Assembly (NCBI GenBank): GCA_905182525.1
Contig: CAJJBV010000002.1
Span: forward strand, 462,279-526,278
DNA: 64,000 nucleotides
From: Cryomorphaceae bacterium
Lineage (GTDB): Bacteria; Bacteroidota; Bacteroidia; Flavobacteriales_D; Parvicellaceae
Reading direction: 5' to 3'
Shown here in pieces: positions 12,701 through 21,739 of this stretch; within the stretch, counting starts at the first letter, position 1; every line of letters starts with the position of its first letter. The notes under the pieces were generated by a model. The model made no database searches, was not told the DNA's origin, and saw only the letters and a list, made by a program, of their open reading frames with translations. The translations under genes and the position numbers were made by a program.

Positions 12701-15700
12701 GCTATTATTATTTGAAGTGTAGGTGATTCCATCTATCCAAGTAAGACTATCGCATGAACTTTGAGTGTCTATTGAAGAATTCGAAGTTGAGTCTTGTTGG
12801 TAAACTCTTATAAAATCAAGTACCATTTCACTTTGAGTAAATGAAGGGTCAATAGAACTTTCAAGGGCTATATTTAACAATAGATATTGGTCTTCAGTAA
12901 ACGGCCAATTATTTGGATCTTTTGGGTTGGGAGCATAAGAATAATATTCTACTCCATCTAAACTAAATGAAATTTTGTTTGGACTCCATTCCATAGCATA
13001 TAAATGATAGGTATTGGATACATCATTAGACATTATTCCTCCAACATTTACTGTACTTCCAAAAGAAGAAGGTGTATGTAAAGCACTTTTAATATAATTT
13101 TGGTTGTTTCCCCAATGTTCCATTATATCAATTTCTCCGCAGGCAGGCCAATTGGTAGTTCCAAAACCTTGCGTTTGCCAGTAAGCACCAGTTTCATTTA
13201 TATTTTTACCAAGAGTCCATATAGCTGGCCAAGTACCAATACCAAAAGGTAATTTTGCTCTTGCTTCAACTCTACCATAGGTAAATGCATATTTAGAATT
13301 AAGTCTAGCAGAAGTGTAATTTTTAGTAATTCCTTGAACAGAATCGGTAAATGTTTCGCTTTTAGCAACTATATGTAAGTTTCCGTTTTGCACATATGAA
13401 TTATCACTACGATCCGTGTAATGTTGCACCTCTCCATTGTACCAACCTGTTCCATTTGGTATGAAAGTTTGGTGATACCACTTTGAATTGTCAATAGCTC
13501 CATTACCACTAAACTCATCTGACCAAACAAGACTCCAGCTTGAAATAGTAAGATTTAGGGTAATAATACTATCGCATCCATTAGCGTTTATAAGTGTATC
13601 TGTAGCATAATTGTTATTGGAATAATATGTATTTCCATCTATCCAAACTAAGGAATCACAAGCAGTAATTACATCTACACCAAAAGTAGCTTGGTTAATG
13701 GTTAAATTAAGAGTAACCACACTATCACAACCAGCTGAATTAGCAAAGTTGTAAGTAGCAGTATTGTTACTAGAGTAATAAGTGTTTCCATCTATCCAAG
13801 TAATGCTATCGCAAGAAGAAATAACATCAATCGATGAGCTACTTTGGTTAATCGTTAGATTAAGTGTAATTACACTATCACAGCCACTTAGAATTTGTGA
13901 GCGTATAAGTAGCCGAGTTATTACTTGAGTTATAAGTAATTCCATCGATCCAAGTAATGCTATCGCAAGAAGAAATAAATCTGTTCCAGTATGAACACTT
14001 TGATTAATGGTTAAATTTAGGTTAACTACACTGTCGCAGCCATTAGCTGTTTGAGTGGCGTATGTTGCAGTGTTATTACTTGAGTTATAAGTAATTCCAT
14101 CGATCCAAGTAATGCTGTCACAAGAAGAAATAACATCTGTTCCAGTTTGACTTTGATTTATTGTTAAATTAAGGGTAATAAGACTATCGCAGCCATTAGC
14201 TGATTGAATAGTATATGTAGAAGAATTATTGCTAGAAGTATATGTAATTCCGTCTATCCAAGTAATGCTATCGCAAGAAGAAATAACATCTGTTCCAGTT
14301 AAAGTTTGATTAATCGTTAAATTTAGGGTAACTACACTATCGCAACCAGCTGAATTAGTAAGGGTGTAAGTAGCAGAATTATTGGTAGCTGTGTAAGTAA
14401 GCCCATCAATCCAAGTATAAGTACCACATGCAGTAACGAAACTCTGTTCCAGTAGTATTTGCCAATAAATTCACTGTAACATTATCCGTTGCAAAACAAC
14501 CATTTCCGTCTGTTCCAGTAACTGTATAAGTATTTGTAGATGATGGGTTAAAAGCGACTCCGTTAGTAACACTGTTATCCCAAGTATAGTTTACATTACT
14601 ACTTCCAACAGTAATGGTTCCAACCATTCCCCCATGAAATTCACATATATAATAATAGGTTCCAGCAGAAGTTGGTGACCAACTTATTATCCCCGAAGAA
14701 GTCCCATTATTGGTAACAGCAACTGAATTGGCAGTACCAGTTGTAGCAGTAGTTTTTATTAAAAATGGATGACCAGGTGAATTCACATTAAAAGTAAGGG
14801 TATCTCCAAGAGAAATATTTATTGCAGGGTCGTTTCCAGAAAATGCACCAGAAAGAATATAATTTGAAGCATTCACTGCTGTTACGCCAACTTATAAGTT
14901 TTGCCCACTAGTTGCATTTAATGTTACACTATCTCCACTACAAATAGTTTGGTCTATTCCAGCATTAATATTTGGATTTGGAGTTTATTGTAATAAAACC
15001 AGTTTTAGTCTCAGTAATAGTATTTGTCCAGAGCTTGCAGTTAAAGAAACATCGTAAGTTCCAGCTGCTGCATAAGTATGAGTAGGGTTTTGCAATATAG
15101 ATGTATGTACCATCGCCAAAGTCCCATAAATAGGCATTTGCTCCAGTTGATAAATTAGTAAATGAAACTGAGATTCCTGGGCAAATAGTAGAATCACTTG
15201 CAGAGAAATCGGAAGTTAAATTTAAAACTAACTCGTTAATAATTATAGTGTAGTCTTCTACTTGCCCACGTTGAGGAGCTTCACATGCGTTTGCAACATT
15301 ACCAATATCAGAATTTAATCTTAATCTAAGTTTATTTCCGCTGATTATTGTGCTGCCATTAACACTAGGAATTGTTATATTTATGGTTGAAGTACTTATA
15401 TAATTGCCACTAAAATTATCAGTAGTATTTAAGTCAAAAATTTGTTCGTTGGCATCTATAAAATCACCGTCATTATTAAAATCTATATATCCTTTTATAT
15501 TATTTGCATTGTAAAGAGTTGAAACCTTAAAACTATAGGTGCTATCCTCAAAAACATTAATTACTTTTTGGCAATTCAAAGTATTGTCAACATATCCACC
15601 ATCAGTTTCTGACCAAGAAGAAGTATTCGTAAATATGCCATCTATAGTAAAGTTTTTAATTCCTGTATAAAATCCACTAAGTCCTACAGAATCAGTTTGA

Positions 15701-16813
15701 GGAGAACAACTCGCATTAGCTATGTAGTAGAATAATTTATTGGAGCTTCGTCTCCTTTTGAATAAATTAAACTAATTCCAGTAGTTTCTAACATTGCTCT
15801 AGATCTTGTTTTTTGATCGTTGGTAAGTCTATCTACACAAGATGCATAAGACATATAATTTTTGGCAGTATTGTCTCCAAATTGGCTCCAGTACAATCGT
15901 TTAATTGTCCAGATTTACAATCGCTGGTATATCTTTTATGAACTTCTGTATCTGCACATCCGTCACTATCTACTCCAACCGTAAGATCTGCTGCACAAGA
16001 ATCACCTATACCATCTTGATCTGCATCTCCATCGCCCTTAAAAGTGTGGTGTAAGTGAAGGTAATGACCAAATTCATGAACAACTGTAGAGTTGTCCCTA
16101 GGTAAGTTTAAATTAAATGAAGGTTGGTTGTTGTTTGGGTCGAACCCAAAAACACTAGCCATCATTACAGATCCTTCATAAGCTGAACCTGAGAAAAAAT
16201 TGGCATAACCTTGAATCCCGCTCCCCCCATTGTTATCTTCAATTTCACTAACTATCCAAATATTAAAATACTCTGTTTCAGGCCATCTACTTAAATTTTT
16301 AAGTGTGTTTTCATCTGCTTCTCCACCATCTTCATAATAATCTACTCCCCCTATTGAATAGTTGGGTACAAAACTTGCATCAATTCTATTAATTCCAGAA
16401 TGTGCATTACAATTAGAGTCTTGCTGAGCCAAAGAAAATTGTATTTCAAAATCTATTGGACTGTTGGCAGTATTTCCACGATATACGTCGTTCAAATTTG
16501 TAATTGCACTTTGTATTTGAGAATCAGAAATATTGGTTCCAGTTCCCACAGCTTCACCCAAGTGAAGTACATGAACAACTACAGGAATATTATAGACAGA
16601 ACCCAAGGTTCTTGATTGAGGAAGGCCTAGTTGCTGAGCAATTTTAAACTCAGATTCTATTTCTAATTTCAAATAATTAGAATCTTGTAATTGAATATTT
16701 CTTTTGTAATCAAACCCACATTCTTTAAGTAAAATATTTTGACCAAATGAAGTTAAAGACATTATAAAAGTCAAAGAAAGACTTATAATAAAAGTAGTAT
16801 TGTAATTTTTCAT
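9800..16813 (-). CDS. Giant T9SS protein: M43 metallopeptidase, GEVED, PKD, cupredoxin, Cys repeats, GH16, sorting domain (frameshifted)
   Basis: About 2,340 codons read as one gene. From the N-terminus: signal peptide (MKNYN..., cleavage near SFGQ); M43 pappalysin-like domain with HEFGHYLHLHHTF (residues 246-258); GEVED domain (about 15230-15600); PKD domain (about 15050-15180); cupredoxin with H...CxxHxxM ligands (about 14610-14880); repeats of 51 codons; GH16 domain with EIDIME (about 12787-13535); more repeats of 51 and then 49 codons; a YGDG module (about 10130-10430); and a T9SS sorting domain (VYPNPFNEST... to LIIE, 9800-10030). The N-terminal third is collinear with the intact gene at 16942-19137, which supports one continuous gene. 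About ten one-base indels break the frame, for example a lost T near 15882, an extra C near 10978 and a lost G near 11517. It should be secreted and surface-attached, acting on protein and beta-glucan. Confidence 0.78.
10890..11780. repeat. 147-bp near-identical tandem repeats (49-aa Cys module)
   Basis: The minus strand encodes repeated units holding GCDSISTLNLTIDSVIITSQ, then NISACNSYSWNG and YNQSGTYYDSSL: 49 residues, two cysteines each. Copies start near 11194, 11341, 11488 and 11634. The spacings are 147, 147 and 146, and the short one is explained by a missing G at about 11517. Five copies between 11040 and 11740 are almost identical in DNA, so they arose recently or are being homogenised. 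Flanking copies (10440-10890, 11780-12300) are older and diverged. Confidence 0.88.
12300..12786. repeat. 153-bp repeat array (51-aa Cys module), C-terminal side of GH16
   Basis: Units encode CDSITWIDGITYxSSNNSATYT, an AGCDS(V/I)VxLNLT segment and a short Gly/Thr/Asp link, about 51 residues. This is a different family from the 49-codon units. Three or so copies separate the GH16 domain from the 49-codon array. Frames change near 12240, 12310, 12535 and 12700. Confidence 0.8.
12787..13535 (-). other. GH16 (laminarinase/beta-glucanase-like) domain embedded in the repeat array
   Basis: About 250 residues inside one unbroken frame. It opens with WSLVWSDEFSG, typical of GH16, and holds the catalytic signature GEIDIMEHWG (the two Glu flank Asp; EIDIME at 13118-13135), ALHTPSS, HLYAMEWSP and closes with LDFIRVYQQ. 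These are the hallmarks of bacterial GH16 endo-beta-1,3(4)-glucanases. All catalytic residues are present, so it should be active. It is flanked on both sides by 51-codon Cys repeats. Exact glucan preference cannot be told from sequence alone. Confidence 0.9.
13545..14440. repeat. 153-bp repeat array (51-aa Cys module), N-terminal side of GH16
   Basis: About six units of the CDSITWIDGITY family. The matching string TAATGC occurs at 13801, 13955, 14110 and 14263, giving spacings of 154, 155 and 153. The departures from 153 coincide with reading-frame breaks near 13900-13980, so the extra bases are likely errors. Confidence 0.82.
14610..14880 (-). other. Cupredoxin (plastocyanin-like) domain inside the giant protein
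   Basis: About 90 residues with ISLGDTLTFNV, PGHPFLIK and YYICEFHGGMVGTITV. The His of PGHPF and the Cys, His and Met of CEFHGGM make a complete type-1 copper ligand set in the order and spacing seen in small blue copper proteins. It lies between the PKD and the first Cys repeats. A copper-binding or electron-transfer module in a T9SS adhesin is unusual. An alternative is a structural domain that merely keeps the ligands. Confidence 0.75.
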
Positions 16814-16941
16814 ATTATGAGTAAATTTTTATAAAAATAAGAATAAAAAATTATAGTTTATCAAATGATATAACGTAGCTAGTTATTTAATATTTAAACA
16901 AAACCTAGAATAGATTATTAAGGATTTTGAAACAATAATAG

Positions 16942-19137
16942 TTATTTTTTTATAACTCTAATAGTTGAGGTCTTTTCCTGAACTTTCACAGACAAAAAAT
17001 AAATTCCATTTTTAAATGGTTTTAAACTTATTTCTCTTTCATTAGTAGAAAGCAACTTTTTTCCGAATAAGTCGAAAACACTAGTATTTATTATTCCACT
17101 AAAATTAGCTGCACTTATTGTTAATAAATTTTTGGTTGGGTTTGGGTAAATAGAAATATTATTATCCCAATTTTTATTACCATTGCTACCGACAAATATC
17201 ACATCAAAAAATACAGTATCTCCAGTACAGTTATCCGAATCTGTCACCAAGGCCCAAAAGTTACTATTAAAAGCAGGAACTATACTAGTTGTAGTTTCAC
17301 CTGTACTCCAAAGGACAGTGTATGAACCAGAGCCACCAGTTGAAGAAACATCAATATTATTTCCGTTTTGTATAATGTTGGAAACAATGTCAGAATTAAT
17401 ATTTAATGATAAAATTAGAATACTGTCTGCTCCAGAATTTGCTTGACCTACGAGTGTATCGTAATAGGTCCCAGAACTTGTTAAAGTTGTTCCATTAAAA
17501 TTATAGCTTTCACCATTGCAAATATTAGCTGATATTCTATTGATTTCATTTGAATTAATATTAATAATTAAAGCATAATCTTCAACTTGACCATACAATG
17601 GTGTGTGACATGGACCAATTACGTTGCCAATATCAGCATTAAGTCTTAATCTTAATTTAACACCACTTTTAACAGTAGTTCCGTTTACTGTAGGTACTGT
17701 GAAATTTATATATGCGGTAGAAGTGTAAGGGCTAACGTTGTTACTTACAGTATTTAAGTTTAATATTTCTTCATTGGCATCTAAAAAATCCCCATCACTA
17801 TTAAAATCTACGTATCCTTTTATGTTATTTCCATTATAAAGAGTTGTAATTTCAATATTATAGGTGCTGTCTTCAAAAACATCAATTATTTTTTGACAGT
17901 TTCCAGTATGATCTACATATCCTCCATCATCGTCTGCCCATGAAGAGCTTAAGGCAAAAACACTGGGAATTACAAGACTTTTTATCCCAGTATAATGTCC
18001 GGCGAGTCCATCATTTGAAGTTTGAGGTGTGCAATTTGGATTTGAAACAGATGAATTAATCGATGATGGGTACTGATCACCACTAGAATAAATTAAACTT
18101 ATTCCAATACTTTCAAGCATGGCTCTTGATCTTGATTTTTGATTTGCAGTTAAAATAGTTTTGCAACTAGCATAAGACATATAGTTTTTAGCAGTATTAT
18201 CTCCATATGTTTGGTTAGAACAATCATTTAATTGACCAGATAAACATTGGCTAGTATGTCTTTTATGAGGCTCTGTATCTGAACAACCATCACTATCTAC
18301 TCCAATAGTAACGTCTCCCGGGCAATTGTCTCCAATAGCATCTTGATCTGCATCACCGTCTCCCTGAAAAGTGTGATAAAGATGAAGGTAGTGGCCAAAT
18401 TCATGAACTACAGTAGAATTATTTCTAGCTCCTTTTAAAGAAAAATTTGGCTCATTATTGTTTGGGTCATATCCAAAAACATTGTACATCATTATTGAAC
18501 CTTCATTATTATTGCCATAAAAGTAATTTGCATAACCTTGTATTCCACTTCCCCCATCATTATCTTCTATTTCGTTAACTATCCAAATATTAAAATACTC
18601 TGTTTCTGGCCATTTGCTTAAAGCTTTTAAATCATCCTCATCTGCCTGACCACCATCTCCAAAGTAATCTACTCCACCAGTAGAATAATTTGGAACTGCA
18701 CTAGCATCGATTCTTAAAATTCCACTTGTTGAATCACAATTTGGATCTTGTTTTGCTAAAGAAAAATCAATTTTAAAATCTACTGGACTATTAGCCGATT
18801 GGCCCCTATAAACTTCGTTAAGACGAGTTATTGCACTTTGTATTTGAGCATCAGAAATATTATAAGAAGTTCCTATTGGTTGCCCTGTATGAAGTACATG
18901 AACAACTACTGGAATTGTGTAAATACTATGAGATGATCTTGATTGGTTTTGAGATAAATATTGTGCTATTTTCATCTCTGATTCAATTTCTAACTTTAAG
19001 TAATTAGGGTCTTTCAATAGTAGAACTCTTTTATAATCAAACCCACATTCTTCCAATACCTGACTCTGAGCAATTAAATTTTGAAATGTAAACAGTAAAC
19101 AAAAAGTTGAGATAATAATTGATATGAAATTTTTCAT
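16942..19137 (-). CDS. M43 metallopeptidase with GEVED and T9SS sorting domain
   Basis: 731 aa, intact. Signal peptide (residues 1-23, ending NLIAQ), conserved pro-region (ECGFDYKR), an M43 pappalysin-like catalytic domain with HEFGHYLHLYHTF (H245, E246, H249, H255) and Cys-rich surroundings, a GEVED domain (ending GQVEDYALII), one Cys/SGTY-type module (FNGTTLTSSGTYYDTL), an Ig-like segment and a type-A sorting domain (IYPNPTKNLL to the end). It should be secreted through T9SS as a zinc endopeptidase. It is the close paralogue of the N-terminal third of the giant gene that follows 128 bases downstream. In both proteins the usual Gly of HExxHxxGxxH is His. Confidence 0.9.
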   Translation of the reverse strand: MKNFISIIISTFCLLFTFQNLIAQSQVLEECGFDYKRVLLLKDPNYLKLEIESEMKIAQYLSQNQSRSSHSIYTIPVVVHVLHTGQPIGTSYNISDAQIQSAITRLNEVYRGQSANSPVDFKIDFSLAKQDPNCDSTSGILRIDASAVPNYSTGGVDYFGDGGQADEDDLKALSKWPETEYFNIWIVNEIEDNDGGSGIQGYANYFYGNNNEGSIMMYNVFGYDPNNNEPNFSLKGARNNSTVVHEFGHYLHLYHTFQGDGDADQDAIGDNCPGDVTIGVDSDGCSDTEPHKRHTSQCLSGQLNDCSNQTYGDNTAKNYMSYASCKTILTANQKSRSRAMLESIGISLIYSSGDQYPSSINSSVSNPNCTPQTSNDGLAGHYTGIKSLVIPSVFALSSSWADDDGGYVDHTGNCQKIIDVFEDSTYNIEITTLYNGNNIKGYVDFNSDGDFLDANEEILNLNTVSNNVSPYTSTAYINFTVPTVNGTTVKSGVKLRLRLNADIGNVIGPCHTPLYGQVEDYALIININSNEINRISANICNGESYNFNGTTLTSSGTYYDTLVGQANSGADSILILSLNINSDIVSNIIQNGNNIDVSSTGGSGSYTVLWSTGETTTSIVPAFNSNFWALVTDSDNCTGDTVFFDVIFVGSNGNKNWDNNISIYPNPTKNLLTISAANFSGIINTSVFDLFGKKLLSTNEREISLKPFKNGIYFLSVKVQEKTSTIRVIKK

Positions 19138-19160
19138 TTTAATTTTAATATATGTGTAAC

Positions 19161-19206
19161 TACTGTAAAACTACTCACATTAAACTTAAAATTAAATTTT
19201 ACAGTA
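19161..19206. promoter_or_regulatory. 10-bp inverted repeat upstream of the M43 gene
   Basis: TACTGTAAAA (19161-19170) and its exact complement TTTTACAGTA (19197-19206) are separated by 26 bases, 24 to 69 bases ahead of the M43 start codon at 19137. It could be an operator pair, an mRNA leader stem, or the terminator region of the gene at 19246-19686. No other evidence decides this. Confidence 0.4.
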
Positions 19207-19245
19207 ATTACTTTTAACATAAAATAGTTAAAAAGAAACTTGTTC

Positions 19246-19686
19246 TCAATGGTTTTCTTGAAAAACTGGAATCTCTTTAATGTAGCTTGCTTTTTTTAAA
19301 TTTAGATCAACTTTAATGCAATATGTTTTTTCTCCGTTAGTTAGTATAACAAAATTGGCTTCTATTTTATTTTGATATGTAAGTGCTTGATCCAATGTGC
19401 TTTGGTCTATTTTAACTTTTGGAGATTTACATTCAACGATAATATTAGGATTTCCTTGACTATCAAATATTAGTATGTCAAATCTTTTATTTAATCCATT
19501 AATTTCAATTTTTTTTTCAATTGCAATTAAACTCATTGGATATTTCTTTTCTATATTTAAATATTTCCAAAATTTTTGCCTTACTAATTCTTCAGGAGTT
19601 GACATTATCCATTTTTTTCTAAGCTCATCAAATAGATATTCTTTTGATTTAACTAACTTAGTTTTAATAGAAAAAGAATTGTTCAT
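19246..19686 (-). CDS. Stand-alone HSDR_N-like (type I restriction R-subunit N-terminal) domain protein
   Basis: 146 aa. PEELVRQKFWKYL starts the domain, followed by KRFDILIFD and IIVECKSPK, which fit the D...ExK core of the PD-(D/E)xK nuclease fold, then LDQALTYQNKI and ANFVILTNGEKTYC. This matches the HSDR_N/HSDR_N_2 family found as a single-domain protein in many Bacteroidota. No helicase, methylase or specificity subunit is nearby, so it is not a type I restriction system. Its start codon is only 18 bases from that of holA on the other strand, so the two share a control region. Role unknown, possibly DNA repair or replication-linked. Confidence 0.85.
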   Translation of the reverse strand: MNNSFSIKTKLVKSKEYLFDELRKKWIMSTPEELVRQKFWKYLNIEKKYPMSLIAIEKKIEINGLNKRFDILIFDSQGNPNIIVECKSPKVKIDQSTLDQALTYQNKIEANFVILTNGEKTYCIKVDLNLKKASYIKEIPVFQENH

Positions 19687-19704
19687 ATTTTATAAAAATA
19701 AAAA

Positions 19705-20709
19705 TTGAATTTTAAAGAAATAATAAAATCTATAGAAAATAGAAATTTTCTACCAATTTACTTTCTAAATGGTGAAAACACCTACTTTATTGACAAGATT
19801 TCAGAAAAAATATTGGATTCTGTTTTAGAAGAATCGGAAAAAGATTTTAATCAAACTATTTTCTATGGTAAAGATACTAGCGTTGACAGTATCTTAGATG
19901 CATCAAAAAGATATCCTGTAATGGCTTCTGTCCAATTAATAGTCGTTAAAGAAGCACAGCATCTTTCCAGAAACCTAAATCAGTTTGAACAATATTTTAA
20001 AAAACCAGTTCCTACAACTATTTTAGTTTTTTGCTTTAAAGGAAAGAAATTAGATAAAAGAAAAGCTATTGGAAAATTATTATCTAAATCTAATTTTTTA
20101 TTTGATTTTGACTTAGTAAAAGATTACCAATTACCAGATTGGATTTTAAGTTGCGCCAAAACTAATAACCTGATTTTAGACTCTAAAGCAGTAGTATTGC
20201 TTTCTGAATTTTTGGGGAATGACTTATCAGAAATAGAAAAAAACATTCAAAAATTAAAGTTACTTGTAGTTGAAGGACAAACTGTAGATATAGAAATGGT
20301 TCAAAAGCATATTGGTTTTTCTAAAGACTTCAACCTTTTTGAATTAACAGATGCAATTGCAGCTATGAATGTTCAAAAAGCAGGCTTTATTGCTTATCAT
20401 TTTGGAAAAAATAGTAAAAACCATCCCCTTGTATTAACCATTGGACATTTATATGGCTTTTTCACAAAACTTATGAAGTTTCACTTTTATGTGGATAAAT
20501 TAGGAGATAATCAACTAGCAGGAAAAATAGGTGTTCATCCATTTTTTTTAAAACAATACAAACAAGCGTCTAAATTTTATTCAAAATCTAAACTGGCTCA
20601 AAATTTGTCCTTTTTAAGACATTATGATTTAATGAGTAAAGGTGTTTTTTCACAAACAACCTCACAAGATGAAATACTAAAAGAAATGATTTTTAAAATA
20701 ATGCACTAA
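19705..20709 (+). CDS. holA: DNA polymerase III delta subunit
   Basis: 334 aa, the usual length. The delta subunit opens the sliding clamp in the clamp-loader complex. The N-terminus FLPIYFLNGENTYFIDKI and the middle LPDWI...SKAVVLLSEFLGNDLSEIEKNIQKL are characteristic of HolA. The start is TTG at 19705, because an in-frame TAA sits one codon further upstream and no ATG is available. The threonine aldolase gene follows after 4 bases, so the two are probably one transcript. Confidence 0.92.
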   Translation: MNFKEIIKSIENRNFLPIYFLNGENTYFIDKISEKILDSVLEESEKDFNQTIFYGKDTSVDSILDASKRYPVMASVQLIVVKEAQHLSRNLNQFEQYFKKPVPTTILVFCFKGKKLDKRKAIGKLLSKSNFLFDFDLVKDYQLPDWILSCAKTNNLILDSKAVVLLSEFLGNDLSEIEKNIQKLKLLVVEGQTVDIEMVQKHIGFSKDFNLFELTDAIAAMNVQKAGFIAYHFGKNSKNHPLVLTIGHLYGFFTKLMKFHFYVDKLGDNQLAGKIGVHPFFLKQYKQASKFYSKSKLAQNLSFLRHYDLMSKGVFSQTTSQDEILKEMIFKIMH

Positions 20710-20713
20710 AGAA

Positions 20714-21739
20714 ATGAAATTAAAAAATAATATTGATTTACGAAGTGATACCGTTACTAAACCTTCAATTCAAATGAAGGCCTATATGATGGATGCTGAG
20801 CTAGGTGATGATGTATTTGAAGACGACCCTACAGTAAAAAAATTCGAAGAAAAAACGGCCCAAATGTTTGGTAAAGAAGCAGGTCTTTTTTGTTCCTCAG
20901 GTACTATGACTAACCAAATTGCATTAATGGTTTATCTTAAACCCGGAGACGAAGTTATTTGTAGCAGAGAAGCACATATTTACAATTACGAAGGCGGTGG
21001 TATTGCAAGAAATTCAGGAGCTTCCGTAAGATTAATAAATCGAAGTAGTGGAATTATTTATTTAGAAGAGATAATTGACAATATTAACCCTAATGATATT
21101 CACTATCCAGTAACTAGTTTAGTTTCCTTAGAAAACACCATTAATAGAGGAGGCGGGGTGTGTTATCCGATTAAAGAGATCGAGAGAATTTCAAATTATT
21201 GTAAAACTGAAAACATCCCTTTACATCTAGACGGAGCAAGACTTTTTAATGCATTGGTTAAAACTGGAGTTAAAGCAAATCATATTGGACCATTATTTGA
21301 TTCAATTTCACTATGTTTTTCTAAAGGATTAGGAACCCCAGTAGGATCTGTTTTAATTGGTTCAAAAGATTTTATTCAAAAAGCCCGTAGAGTAAGGAAA
21401 GTTATAGGTGGAGGAATGAGACAAGTGGGTATGCTGGCAGCAGCGGGAATTTATGCACTTGAAAATAATATTGATAGGCTTTCTATAGATCATTATCATG
21501 CAGAGTTATTAGCAAATGCTTTATCCAACTGTTCTTGGATAGAAAAAGTAATGAATGTAGAAACTAATATTGTAGTAGGTTACTTGAAGGAGAATTATCA
21601 AACTGAAGAATTTATAGACAGATTAAAAAATGATGGAATTTTGGCAATTCCCTTTGGTAAGGGAAGAGTAAGAATGGTTACTCATTTAGATGTTTCTAAA
21701 GAAGATGTCGAAAAAGTAATTTCCTCACTTAAATTTTAA
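20714..21739 (+). CDS. ltaE: Low-specificity L-threonine aldolase
   Basis: 341 aa. A PLP enzyme of fold type I that splits threonine or allo-threonine to glycine and acetaldehyde. NNIDLRSDTVTKPS at the N-terminus, DDVFEDDPTV, the LHLDGARLFNA segment and the PLP lysine in CFSKGLGTPVGSVL are all family hallmarks. It lies 4 bases after holA. Its end overlaps the end of the convergent epimerase gene by 15 bases. Confidence 0.92.
   Translation: MKLKNNIDLRSDTVTKPSIQMKAYMMDAELGDDVFEDDPTVKKFEEKTAQMFGKEAGLFCSSGTMTNQIALMVYLKPGDEVICSREAHIYNYEGGGIARNSGASVRLINRSSGIIYLEEIIDNINPNDIHYPVTSLVSLENTINRGGGVCYPIKEIERISNYCKTENIPLHLDGARLFNALVKTGVKANHIGPLFDSISLCFSKGLGTPVGSVLIGSKDFIQKARRVRKVIGGGMRQVGMLAAAGIYALENNIDRLSIDHYHAELLANALSNCSWIEKVMNVETNIVVGYLKENYQTEEFIDRLKNDGILAIPFGKGRVRMVTHLDVSKEDVEKVISSLKF

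Noticed and set aside
19246..19686. Possible type I restriction-modification system
   Set aside because: Only an R-subunit-like N-terminal domain is present; no helicase, methylase or specificity subunit is nearby.
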